DNA from: Synechococcus sp. MW101C3
Lineage (GTDB): Bacteria > Cyanobacteriota > Cyanobacteriia > PCC-6307 > Cyanobiaceae
Assembly (NCBI RefSeq): GCF_002252635.1
Contig: NZ_NQKX01000003.1
Coordinates: forward strand, 124,001-188,000
Direction of reading: 5' to 3'
Length of the DNA stretch: 64,000 nucleotides
The position numbers and the translations under genes were made by a program. Positions within the stretch are counted from its first letter, which is position 1. Every line of letters starts with the position of its first letter. Below the pieces are notes generated by a model that saw nothing but the letters and a program-made list of their open reading frames with translations, was not told the origin of the DNA and did not search any database. This document shows positions 1 through 8,897 of this stretch, piece after piece.

Positions 1-236
1 CCAGATCGGATCGCAACGACAGCAGTGAAAGGCGTTCCATGCACCAATCCCTGAGGCTGGTGAGCTGCAGGATGCGATTGAGGATCTCGTTCTCTTCGCT
101 TGAGTGCATCTGAGACTCGTCCATCACGATCACGCCATGGCAGTGCGATGAGATCATCATCATGGGGTGTGCTGTGCCTTGCCTTGGAAATGCGACGCAC
201 GGGCGTAGCAAATAAACCAACGACGTCCTGGCTCAT
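1..236 (-). pseudogene. partial, probably frameshifted gene running off the left edge
   Basis: Two minus-strand frames are open to the window edge. One starts at ATG 236 and begins with an LFATPV segment, the style of N-terminus seen in PF13759-type 2OG-Fe(II) oxygenases. The other, from ATG 163, contains MDESQMHSSEENEILNRIL. Read together they suggest one protein whose frame changes near 150-165. The oxygenase link is only a weak resemblance. The gene is truncated by the window, so neither its state nor its function can be settled. Confidence 0.28.
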
Positions 237-305
237 CATTCTCCATGTCCTCCCGAGAAGGTTGATTATGACGAAGGGGATCATGACTCGTCGATCTTGA
301 GAAGA

Positions 306-380
306 CTGATCCGGACTTGACTGATCCGGGCTTAGTTGATCCAGGTTTGGCTGATCCTGCTCAGGCTGATCCTGGATCAC
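306..380. repeat. five imperfect 15-bp tandem repeats
   Basis: Five consecutive 15-bp units begin at 306, 321, 336, 351 and 366. Each starts CTGATCC or TTGATCC and the last six or seven bases vary. They lie in a stretch without a convincing gene. On the plus strand they would encode a short D-P-G/A rich peptide, which is likely a by-product of the repeat. Confidence 0.7.
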
Positions 381-715
381 CACACAGCCTGGGTCAACTG
401 TGCAATCGGTCCTTGATCCAAGGCCTGTGGCTTGACTGCCTCTGCAGGATGTTCATCAAGCGCGATGCGTTCAGGATTCAAGGTCCCCCCATCCCGTGCG
501 CTCCGGCGGCATGCCGCGCATCAAGGGCGATCAACTGTCGTTGTCACAGGATCCTTGCCTGATCCATCGTCGACGCATCTAGGGCACGTCTTCGTTGGGC
601 CACAAGTCCTGATCTGCACTGTCATTCCTCTTCCGCAGATTGACCACGGAGCCAGTTGCGGACGACCAGGCCTTCGTGAGGCACCACTGCAGCTGGAGCA
701 GCGCCATCGTGGGCC
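381..715. other. gene-free stretch
   Basis: Only short overlapping open frames are present, with no recognisable domain, start context or codon bias. I see no RNA gene and no terminator. Confidence 0.6.
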
Positions 716-1834
716 TTGGAGCCGTCTCTGCTCGCTGTGATTCCCGTAGCACCCCTGACCGTGCCGCTCCAGCCTCCCGCGGAGCCAGCCTGGGTGCTGC
801 CCTGCCCGGGAGAGGTGAGCTGGCAGCTGCTGGCCGAGGTGAAGCTGCCCCGGGAGGGCACCGACGGCCAACCGCTCGGTGGCTTCTCAGCCACTGCCAT
901 GGACCCGGAGGGCCGCAGCCTGTGGCTGCTCAGCGACGCCCCCGCACCCTTCCTGGTGCCGCTGCATGGCATCGCGCGTCTCGGGGAGAACGGGGGCATC
1001 CCGCCGGTGGTCGGCCGGCGGCTGAGGCTCACCGATGCCAACGGCCAGCCATTTGCCCACCCCCTCGACGGTGAAGGGCTGGTGATCAAGGGCGGATCGT
1101 TCTGGATCGTGAGCGAGGGGCGCCGCACGCTGGAGCAGCCGCCGCGGTTGCTGCGCTTTCAGCGGGCCACGGGGCGCCTGCAGGAGGCGTTTGACCTGCC
1201 GGCGGACTGGCAGGCGGCGCCGGGGCGGGGCCTGGGCTCGAACCAAGGGCCGGAAGCGCTGACCTTGCTGCCGGTGTCGCCAGCGGCGCCGGGCGGTTCA
1301 GGCCGGCCCCCTTCTCTACTGCTGGCGGCCGAGCGGCCCCTGCTGCAGGACCCGGAGGGATCGCTGCGCCTGCTGCATTTCGGCCCGCTGGCCAGGAGCC
1401 TGGCCGGCAACGCCTCCCCAACCACCCCTCAGACCGCAGCCCCGCAACCTGCCTTTCTGCCGGCTGGGCGTCTGGAGGTGGCGCTGGAGGGTCCCCAGTG
1501 GGGCCTCACCGAGCTGCTGGCCCCGCCGAGCTCCGGGCTGCTGCTGGGGCTGGTGCGGGGCTATGCCGCGCCGAACCGCTGGTGGGCGCGGCTGGTGGCC
1601 TTCCCCCTGCCGGCAAGTCGGCCCGCAGGTGAGCACGCCCCACCACTCGCACCGGTGCGGCAGTGGGATCTGCTGGCGGCCGGGCTCAGCCCCGACAACT
1701 GGGAGGCCCTCGCCGTGGGCCCGGCCCTGGCCGATGGACGCCCCACGCTGCTGCTGGCCAGCGACGACAACTTCAATGTGATGCAGGCGAACCGGATCGC
1801 CCGGATCGCCCCCCGCTGTCCGGCGCGTCCCTGA
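716..1834 (+). CDS. esterase-like activity of phytase family protein (PF13449-like)
   Basis: About 372 residues. The order LDGEGLV, then a GxNQGPEALT stretch, then NWEALAVGP and a closing LLLASDDNFN is the layout of the phytase-like beta-propeller family, whose acidic loops bind calcium and whose true substrate is mostly unknown. No clear signal peptide follows the TTG at 716, and an in-frame GTG at 737 is an equally possible start, so the N-terminus is uncertain. It stands alone and converges on the futB end, 40 bp away. Family placement is good. An actual phosphatase or phytase activity is not shown by the sequence. Confidence 0.75.
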   Translation: MEPSLLAVIPVAPLTVPLQPPAEPAWVLPCPGEVSWQLLAEVKLPREGTDGQPLGGFSATAMDPEGRSLWLLSDAPAPFLVPLHGIARLGENGGIPPVVGRRLRLTDANGQPFAHPLDGEGLVIKGGSFWIVSEGRRTLEQPPRLLRFQRATGRLQEAFDLPADWQAAPGRGLGSNQGPEALTLLPVSPAAPGGSGRPPSLLLAAERPLLQDPEGSLRLLHFGPLARSLAGNASPTTPQTAAPQPAFLPAGRLEVALEGPQWGLTELLAPPSSGLLLGLVRGYAAPNRWWARLVAFPLPASRPAGEHAPPLAPVRQWDLLAAGLSPDNWEALAVGPALADGRPTLLLASDDNFNVMQANRIARIAPRCPARP

Positions 1835-1874
1835 TCCAGGACCCCCAGCGTGAGCCCAGCTCTGGACTGGCGTT

Positions 1875-3446
1875 TCAGCCCCGGTCTTGACCGGAACCGA
1901 GCCGTTCGAGGCTGGGCATCAGCGCCACCGCCGCCACCAGGCCCAGAGCCACGATCAGCAGCGCCGGCACCAGCGCGGACGACACCCGTTCATCACCGGC
2001 GTACTGATAAACGCGCACTGCCAGGGTGTCGAAATCGAAGGGGCGCAGGGAGAAGGTGAGCGGCAGCTCCTTGACCGTATCGACGAAAACCAGCAGCGCA
2101 CCGACCAGCAGCGGGCCTTTCAGCAGGGGCAGATGCACACGCCGCAGCACCTGGGTCCAGCTGCAGCCGAGGCCGGTGGCCGCTTCATCCACGCTGGGCG
2201 GAATCCGCTCCAGAGCAGCATCAAGGCCCCCCTTGGAGACGGCCAGAAAACGATCGCTGTAGCCCCAGAGCAACAGGAGCAGCGGGCTGAGGCCGAGCGG
2301 GCCGCCGATCAGCATCAGGGCCAGGGCCAGCACCGTGCCGGGGATCGCGTAGCCCATGCCCGCCGTGAAGGTGAGCTGACGCAGGAAGGGCTGGGGGATC
2401 CAGCGGCGGGCGATCGCCAGCACCACCGCCGCCACCACCGTCACCAGGGCAGCGGCAAGGGCCAGGCCAAGGCTGCGCAATGTGAGCGCCACCAGCTCCT
2501 CGGGTGAATCGCTCTGCAGGTGGTCGCGGCTCATCACCAGCCAGGTGAGCGGAATCGCCAGGCTGATCAGCGGCGGGACCAGGGTGAGCAGCTGGGCCGC
2601 ACAGGACCGCCAACCGCTCAGGTGCCACTGCAGGGAGCTGGTGCCGTCATGGCCCATGTTCCAGCGGCGGCTGCGCTGGCGTAACCAGCGTTCGGCTCCC
2701 ACCAGCAGACTCACCATCACCAGGGCGATCAGGGCCAGCCCCACGGCTCCCTGCAGATCCCCTTCACCCTGCCAGCGCTGCAGGATCCCGCGCGACAGGG
2801 TGGGCACGCCGAGCAGTTCGACCGCGCCCAGTTCATTCACCACCTCCATGCCGCTGAGGGCAACGCCGGCACCGATCGAGGGCAGGGCCAGTGGCAGCGC
2901 CACCCGCCGAAAGCTGCCCCACGGACCAACTCCCAGGCTGCGGCAGGCCTCCAGCTGGCGGTGGCCGCTCATCGAGAAGCTCTCGGTGGAGAGCAGGAAC
3001 ACATAGGTGTAAGTGGTGAGGCTGAGCAGCAGCACCGCCCAGCCGATGCCGTGAAAGCGGAAGCCCCAGCGGCTGCCGAGATCGACGAGCACGGCAGCCA
3101 GCACAAACGCAGGGGCCGCCAGAGGAAGCACCTGCGCCAGGCGCAGCCAGCGCCGGCCGGGGAAGAGGCAACAGGCCGTGAGCCAGCCGTTGGCCGTGCC
3201 CACCAGGGCGCCGATCATGCCGACACCGATCACAAGCCCCACAGTGTTGACCACCTGCTCAACGCCCTCGGCACCCAGCTGGAGGGTGCTGGAGCCGGGG
3301 GCCAGCAGGGCATAGCCCACCAGCACCAGCACCGGCAACAGGGCCAGGGCTGAGACCAGCACAACCGCTGCCGTGAGGGAGGCGCGCCGCATCGGCGGTG
3401 CGCCCTTGACAGCTGGTGCGCGTTCGGCTGTTGCCAGTGCCGCCAT
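1875..3446 (-). CDS. futB: ferric iron ABC transporter permease FutB
   Basis: A 523-residue inner-membrane permease made of two homologous halves of about six helices each, as in FutB/SfuB/FbpB ferric permeases. Each half has the cytoplasmic EAA-type loop that contacts the ATPase (around LEACRSLGVG in the first half and DEAATGLGCS in the second). It moves Fe3+ delivered by the periplasmic protein FutA. It starts 8 bp after the futA stop on the same strand, so the two form an operon. The ATPase partner FutC is not in this window, as is common in cyanobacteria where it is encoded elsewhere. An internal Met 19 codons later (3392) is an alternative start. Confidence 0.9.
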   Translation of the reverse strand: MAALATAERAPAVKGAPPMRRASLTAAVVLVSALALLPVLVLVGYALLAPGSSTLQLGAEGVEQVVNTVGLVIGVGMIGALVGTANGWLTACCLFPGRRWLRLAQVLPLAAPAFVLAAVLVDLGSRWGFRFHGIGWAVLLLSLTTYTYVFLLSTESFSMSGHRQLEACRSLGVGPWGSFRRVALPLALPSIGAGVALSGMEVVNELGAVELLGVPTLSRGILQRWQGEGDLQGAVGLALIALVMVSLLVGAERWLRQRSRRWNMGHDGTSSLQWHLSGWRSCAAQLLTLVPPLISLAIPLTWLVMSRDHLQSDSPEELVALTLRSLGLALAAALVTVVAAVVLAIARRWIPQPFLRQLTFTAGMGYAIPGTVLALALMLIGGPLGLSPLLLLLWGYSDRFLAVSKGGLDAALERIPPSVDEAATGLGCSWTQVLRRVHLPLLKGPLLVGALLVFVDTVKELPLTFSLRPFDFDTLAVRVYQYAGDERVSSALVPALLIVALGLVAAVALMPSLERLGSGQDRG

Positions 3447-3454
3447 TCGGTGTC

Positions 3455-4507
3455 CTACTTCCAGCCGTTGGTTTCCATCATCCGGGTAGCGGCCCTGCTC
3501 CGTGCTCCGATCTGCTCGACCGAGACGCCATCCGCCCTGAAGGTACCGAAGCGCTTGAGGATGGGATTGTCACCCACGCCCTTGAGCGGGTACTCGTTGT
3601 TGGCTTCGGCGTAGCCGCGGCCACCGGTGGGGGAGGCCAGAAACTCGATCAGCCTGAGCGCAGCCTGGGGATTCTTGGCATGGCGCGTGACGCCGGCACC
3701 ACTGATGTTGACGTGGGAGGGATTCACGTAGACCACCCGGAGCTGCTCAGCCAGGCGCTTGTCCTCGGCGCCACCTTCGCCCGAAAGCATGCGGGCCACG
3801 TAGTACGAGTTGACGACGCCAACCGCGCACTCACCCCGGGCGACGGCACGGGCCAGGGGGGTATCCGAGGTGAAAAACGGCTGCTTCACGTTGGCCACCA
3901 TGCCGCGCACCCAGTTGCGTGCGGTCGCGTCGCCGCGCAGGATCATCTGGCTGGCCACCAACGACTGGTTGTAGGGGCTCTTGCGGTCGCGCAGGCAGAG
4001 CTTGCCTTTCAGGGCTGGCTTGGCCAGATCGGCGTAGGTGCGAATCGTGGCGGGATTCACCAGCTTCGGGTTGACCACCACCGCGCGCACCCGGCGGGTG
4101 AGGCCGTACCAGCGCCCCTGGGAGTCGCGCAGGTTGGCGGGCACATCGCGCTGCAGGGCTGCGGAGCGGCTGGGCTGGAACAGGCCTTGGTCGGTGGCGG
4201 TGTCGAGGCGGGCGGCATCCACCAGCACGAGCACATCGGCCGGGCTGTTGCGACCTTCACTCTTGAGGCGCTCGATGATGGCGTCGTCCTTGGCTTCCAG
4301 CACGTTCACCTTGATGCCTGTGCGGGCGGTGAACTGGCGGTAGAGCTCTTTGTCCGTGTTGTAGTGGCGGCCCGAGTACACCCCGATTTCAACGGGTTTG
4401 CGGTTGGGCGCCTGTTGCGCCAGGCCGGCACCAACGGCGGTGGCGATCGAAACAACCGTGAGACCGGCAGCAGCCAGCCTCACGGTGGCGGAAGAGATCC
4501 GTTTCAT
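3455..4507 (-). CDS. futA: ferric iron ABC transporter substrate-binding protein FutA
   Basis: A 350-residue periplasmic iron-binding protein. Residues 1-30 form an export signal with a basic start and a hydrophobic core. The mature part opens with EIGVYSGRHYN, giving His48 and Tyr49, and carries the Tyr-Tyr pair near residue 234 (NSYYVARML). These match the His/Tyr ligands that hold Fe3+ in the FutA/IdiA family. The length is typical. It is the promoter-proximal gene of futA-futB. In cyanobacteria such genes are usually iron-repressed through Fur, but I could not find a convincing Fur box in the upstream 250 bp. Confidence 0.93.
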   Translation of the reverse strand: MKRISSATVRLAAAGLTVVSIATAVGAGLAQQAPNRKPVEIGVYSGRHYNTDKELYRQFTARTGIKVNVLEAKDDAIIERLKSEGRNSPADVLVLVDAARLDTATDQGLFQPSRSAALQRDVPANLRDSQGRWYGLTRRVRAVVVNPKLVNPATIRTYADLAKPALKGKLCLRDRKSPYNQSLVASQMILRGDATARNWVRGMVANVKQPFFTSDTPLARAVARGECAVGVVNSYYVARMLSGEGGAEDKRLAEQLRVVYVNPSHVNISGAGVTRHAKNPQAALRLIEFLASPTGGRGYAEANNEYPLKGVGDNPILKRFGTFRADGVSVEQIGARSRAATRMMETNGWK

Positions 4508-4762
4508 CCAGGAGATGGAGCGCCCGATGGCGCGAATGCAACATCTGGAGCGTAGGAATCAGGGTTTAGCTACCCACGTCGAAAGGGTGCGACCGGAAGT
4601 AACAAATGTGACCCGAAGAAAGACCGTTGGATCAGTGGATGGGGGAAACAACCAGGAACGAGAACCGCTCAGGCCGCTTGTCTGTCGTGGCTGGGGCATG
4701 AGAAGCGGGCTCTGCCCTGTGGAATGGCAAGCCAGACAGATTCCCCGCAGGCAAGGCAACCC

Positions 4763-4799
4763 AAAGAAAAAGCGACCATCAGCAGGGCTGACGATCGCT
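4763..4799 (-). terminator. Rho-independent terminator of the small membrane gene
   Basis: Arms 4771-4783 and 4787-4799 pair over 13 positions, with two G-U pairs in the minus-strand RNA, around a 3-nt loop. On the minus strand the hairpin is followed by a run of five U residues (4770 downward). It sits 23 bp after the stop of the gene at 4823-4966 and between it and futA. Confidence 0.8.
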
Positions 4800-4822
4800 G
4801 AGGGCGAGATAGAGGGAAGCGT

Positions 4823-4966
4823 TCAGCGGCTGGGGCGGACCCGGACTGGAACGAGAGCCGGCTGCATCAGACCGCCGCCGGAATTGTCGTCGTCGGAGTC
4901 GGTGGTGAGCCAGAAGGCCAGGCCGAACAGGGCGATGACGCCGGTGAAAAGCAGAAGTTCGACCAT
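4823..4966 (-). CDS. small single-helix membrane protein
   Basis: A 47-residue reading frame starts ATG 4966. Residues 3-20 form one hydrophobic helix (ELLLFTGVIALFGLAFWL). An acidic patch (TTDSDDD), a short Gly run and a basic C-terminus ending RPSR follow. The strong terminator just downstream in the same orientation supports a real, separately transcribed gene. Its size resembles accessory subunits of photosynthetic or respiratory membranes, but I do not recognise a named family. It lies between hupE and futA on the same strand. Confidence 0.6.
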   Translation of the reverse strand: MVELLLFTGVIALFGLAFWLTTDSDDDNSGGGLMQPALVPVRVRPSR

Positions 4967-5043
4967 GGCACCCAACCGGTATCCAGCAACGTTAGCCAGA
5001 ACCTGAGGGCTGACTGTGTCGATGACTGCGATTGGTGCTCAGC

Positions 5044-5667
5044 TCAGGCGGCGCCGGCGCCGGCGAGCAGACCGATCGGCCCCAGGGCCAGCAGCGCACC
5101 CACCACGGTGAGCAGAACGGCAAGACGCACGGTCCAGGCGGTGCCGAGCCGGCGCAGCAACAGGAACGTGACCCCCACGGTGAGGCCGGAGGCCAGCAGG
5201 GCTCCCGCCCACCAGCTGCTGGCACCGCTGGCTTCATGGCCGTGCAGCATCGCGTGGATCGCCACCGCCACCGTCACCACGGTGCCGGCCGCAGGAATGG
5301 AAGGAGGGTGGCCAGAGCGGCGGCTCATCAGGATCAGCACACCCAGACCCGAAACCGCCAGTGCCGCCAGCAGCTCAGCCACGGGCAGGCCGCCGCCGCT
5401 GACACCGAAGAACGCCCCGATCACGGCACCGGCCAGGGCGAACAGCAGGAGCTGGGCACTCACGAACGACGAGGCCGCACCCACGCCCACCAGCAGGAAG
5501 AGGTGGTCGAGGCCGGTGAGGGGATGGCTGAAGCCACCCGCCAGGCCGGCTCCGGCCAGGCCGTGGGCGGAGGCGGGCAGGGTGCCCAGCAGGCTGAGGC
5601 CAAGACCGGCGCAGCCGGCCAGCACCAGATCTCGGCCTGACGAGGACTTGAGGGAAGCGAAGGGCAT
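5044..5667 (-). CDS. hupE: HupE/UreJ-type cobalt or nickel permease
   Basis: A 207-residue integral membrane protein with about six helices. It has the family signature HPLTGLDHLFLL near residue 55 and a second metal-binding segment HAMLHGHE near residue 147. A signal-like N-terminus ends ASAHG, so mature processing at ASA is likely. The start ATG 5667 was chosen because the upstream sequence is a structured leader (the cobalamin riboswitch) and because this gives a normal length. The riboswitch argues that cobalt is the substrate. The usual alternative for the family is nickel. Confidence 0.88.
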   Translation of the reverse strand: MPFASLKSSSGRDLVLAGCAGLGLSLLGTLPASAHGLAGAGLAGGFSHPLTGLDHLFLLVGVGAASSFVSAQLLLFALAGAVIGAFFGVSGGGLPVAELLAALAVSGLGVLILMSRRSGHPPSIPAAGTVVTVAVAIHAMLHGHEASGASSWWAGALLASGLTVGVTFLLLRRLGTAWTVRLAVLLTVVGALLALGPIGLLAGAGAA

Positions 5668-5704
5668 GGTGAACTCCGGTCCGCGCCGGGGATTGAAGGG
5701 GGAG

Positions 5705-5870
5705 GAGCAGGGGCGAGCGTTCTGGCTGAGGGCCCACCTGTTGATGGGGCCCATCACAGCTGCGGGACAGCGCCGGAGTGACCACCACGCCTTCGGACAA
5801 GGGTGATGCTGGCACCGGACTTTCCTCGTTGCCTCACCGGGGTGCGCACCGGCAAACCACTGCGGGGTCA
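5705..5870 (-). promoter_or_regulatory. cobalamin riboswitch, short form, in the hupE leader
   Basis: The minus-strand RNA carries the ordered conserved blocks of cobalamin aptamers: GAGGAAAGTCCGGTGCC (5827-5811), then GGCGCTGTCCCGCAGCTGT (about 5775-5757, the B12-box region), then AGCCAGAACGCTCGCC (5727-5712). An inverted GGGCCC pair lies between the last two. The block seen in full-length forms as GCCACTGG is missing, so this looks like the compact type common in marine cyanobacteria. It ends about 40 nt before the hupE start, so cobalamin would repress cobalt uptake. The blocks are seen in the sequence; ligand and class are inferred. Confidence 0.82.
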
Positions 5871-5956
5871 GTATGAAGCCAGCCCTGCCGCCCGGGAGTT
5901 CAACGGCAACCTTTGGATGCGGGGCCTCAGGTTGAAGGGCTGTCTGGCGAAGAGCG

Positions 5957-7249
<1,293 letters not shown>

Positions 7250-7491
7250 GGCGATGGCGGCCAGGGCGGAGCTGATCCCGCCAGTCTGGCGCCTGGCCTC
7301 TGCGAGCTGGCTCGCTGATGCGGCCGTTTGCAGGCTGGCAAGCGGCCAGGGCGCGGCCAGGAGGCTGCCGCTTCTACGCCTGACGCGGCGCGATCACGGC
7401 TGGGCGTGGCAGGGTTGGGAGGAGCCCCGTGCGGGCCGCCCCCACAGGCGGCCACCCTCCAGGCGCAGCTCTGTTCGGAGGCCCGGCGACG

Positions 7492-8490
7492 ATGAAGTTC
7501 AAGGACTACTACGCCGCCCTGGAGCTGGAGCGCGACGCCGATGGCGACGCGATCAAGAAGGCCTACCGGCGGCTGGCCCGCCGCACCCACCCGGACGTGG
7601 CCAAGGAGCCCGGTGCCGAGGAGCGCTTCAAGGAGATCAGCGAGGCCTACCAGACCCTTTCCGATCCCGAGAAGCGCCAGGCCTACGACGACCTGGGCCG
7701 CCATGGCAGCGGGGAGGACTTCAGCCCACCGCCCGACTGGGAGAGCCGCTTCCGGCGGGAGGGCGGCCAGCCGGCCGGTCAGGACGTGGATCTGGCCGAT
7801 CTGTTCGAGCAGATGGGCTTTGGCGTTTCTGGCGGCGCCGGTGGGTTCGGTGGCGGTTTCGGTAGCTCCGGCGGTTTCGGCCAACAGGCTGGCGGCTTCC
7901 CGGTCCGCGGCCAGGACCTGGAGGTGACCACGGAACTGACGCTGGAGCAGGCGGCCCAGGGCACCGAGGTGGCGTTCACGCTCAGCGTTCCCAGCCGCCG
8001 CGCCGACGGCGGCATGGCGCGGGAGCCCCGCTCCGGCACGATCCGGGTTCCACGCGGTGTGGCCGATGGCGAGCGCCTGCGGGTGCCGGGCCGTGGGGGC
8101 CCCGGCCACGGCGGCGGCCCGGCCGGTGATCTGTTTCTGGAGATCCGGCTCAAGCCACACCCCCGGTTTCGCCCCGTGGGCCACGACCTCTACCTGGAGC
8201 TGCCGATCGCCCCCTGGGAGGCAGCACTGGGCGCTGAGATCGAGCTGCCCACGCTCGCTGGCACAGCGCGGGTGACCGTGCGGCCGGGCATGCGCAACGG
8301 CCAGAAGCTGCGGCTGGCGGGCAAGGGTCTGCCACGGCGCAAGGAGGGCGCCGGCGATCTTTACGGTGTGATCCAGATCGTGATGCCGGAGCAGATCGGT
8401 GATCGCGAACGGGAGCTCTACCGCGAGCTGGCCGAAGCCTCCGCGTTCAACCCCCGTCCATCGTTCGAAGGAGCCGCCACCCATGGCTGA
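7492..8490 (+). CDS. cbpA: DnaJ-class co-chaperone, CbpA-like
   Basis: A 332-residue Hsp40 of the CbpA type. The J domain spans residues 4-68 with the invariant HPD at 33-35, which stimulates DnaK ATPase. A Gly/Phe-rich linker covers about 107-135, and the two beta-sandwich client-binding domains complete the protein. The four-Cys zinc finger of true DnaJ is absent, as in CbpA. ATG 7492 was chosen over upstream codons because the J domain starts directly there (MKFKDYY). Its stop overlaps the start of the cbpM-like gene by 8 nt. Confidence 0.9.
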   Translation: MKFKDYYAALELERDADGDAIKKAYRRLARRTHPDVAKEPGAEERFKEISEAYQTLSDPEKRQAYDDLGRHGSGEDFSPPPDWESRFRREGGQPAGQDVDLADLFEQMGFGVSGGAGGFGGGFGSSGGFGQQAGGFPVRGQDLEVTTELTLEQAAQGTEVAFTLSVPSRRADGGMAREPRSGTIRVPRGVADGERLRVPGRGGPGHGGGPAGDLFLEIRLKPHPRFRPVGHDLYLELPIAPWEAALGAEIELPTLAGTARVTVRPGMRNGQKLRLAGKGLPRRKEGAGDLYGVIQIVMPEQIGDRERELYRELAEASAFNPRPSFEGAATHG

Positions 8491-8791
8491 CGATCCGCTG
8501 ATTCCCGCCGACGACGACAGCCCGGTGGCGCTCGAGGAGTTGCTGGCGGCCTCTGGCCTTGCCCATGAAGAGGTGAGTGAACTGGTCCAGTTCGGCGTGT
8601 TCCAACTCACCGGCACGGGCACGTCCTGGTGCTTCCACGCCCGCACCCTCACGCTGGCCCGCCGCGCCGCCCGCCTGCGCGACGACTTCGGCCTCAACGT
8701 GCCCGGCATGGCCCTGGCCCTCACCTACCTCGAACGCATCGAGGCACTGGAAGCGCGGCTGCGGGAACTGGAGTGCCAGCTGCCGCGCTGA
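8483..8791 (+). CDS. cbpM: CbpM-like chaperone modulator
   Basis: A 102-residue small protein with a MerR-like helix-turn-helix in the middle. It has the CbpM layout: an acidic N-terminus, a segment around LVQFGVFQLTG, then arginine-rich helices and a coiled C-terminal end (LTYLERIEALEARLRELE). CbpM binds the J domain of CbpA and limits its activity. The position directly after cbpA, with an 8-nt overlap that implies translational coupling, supports the pairing. Confidence 0.78.
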   Translation: MADDPLIPADDDSPVALEELLAASGLAHEEVSELVQFGVFQLTGTGTSWCFHARTLTLARRAARLRDDFGLNVPGMALALTYLERIEALEARLRELECQLPR

Positions 8792-8897
8792 GATGGGGCC
8801 GCTGCAGCCACTCCATGGCGCGCGTCGCTAGCCAGTGCATCAGACCAGAACGGCCATCCTGAACACAGAGTCAGCTCACAGCCTCCAAACCCCCGGA

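Noticed and set aside
2410-2417. GCGATCGC, the cyanobacterial HIP1 octamer
   Set aside because: I noticed only isolated copies (another at 24205-24212); no enrichment, so no feature is called.
3416-4555. 379-codon plus-strand frame over futA
   Set aside because: Antisense to a gene with intact FutA iron ligands; low-complexity Gly/His/Ala shadow.
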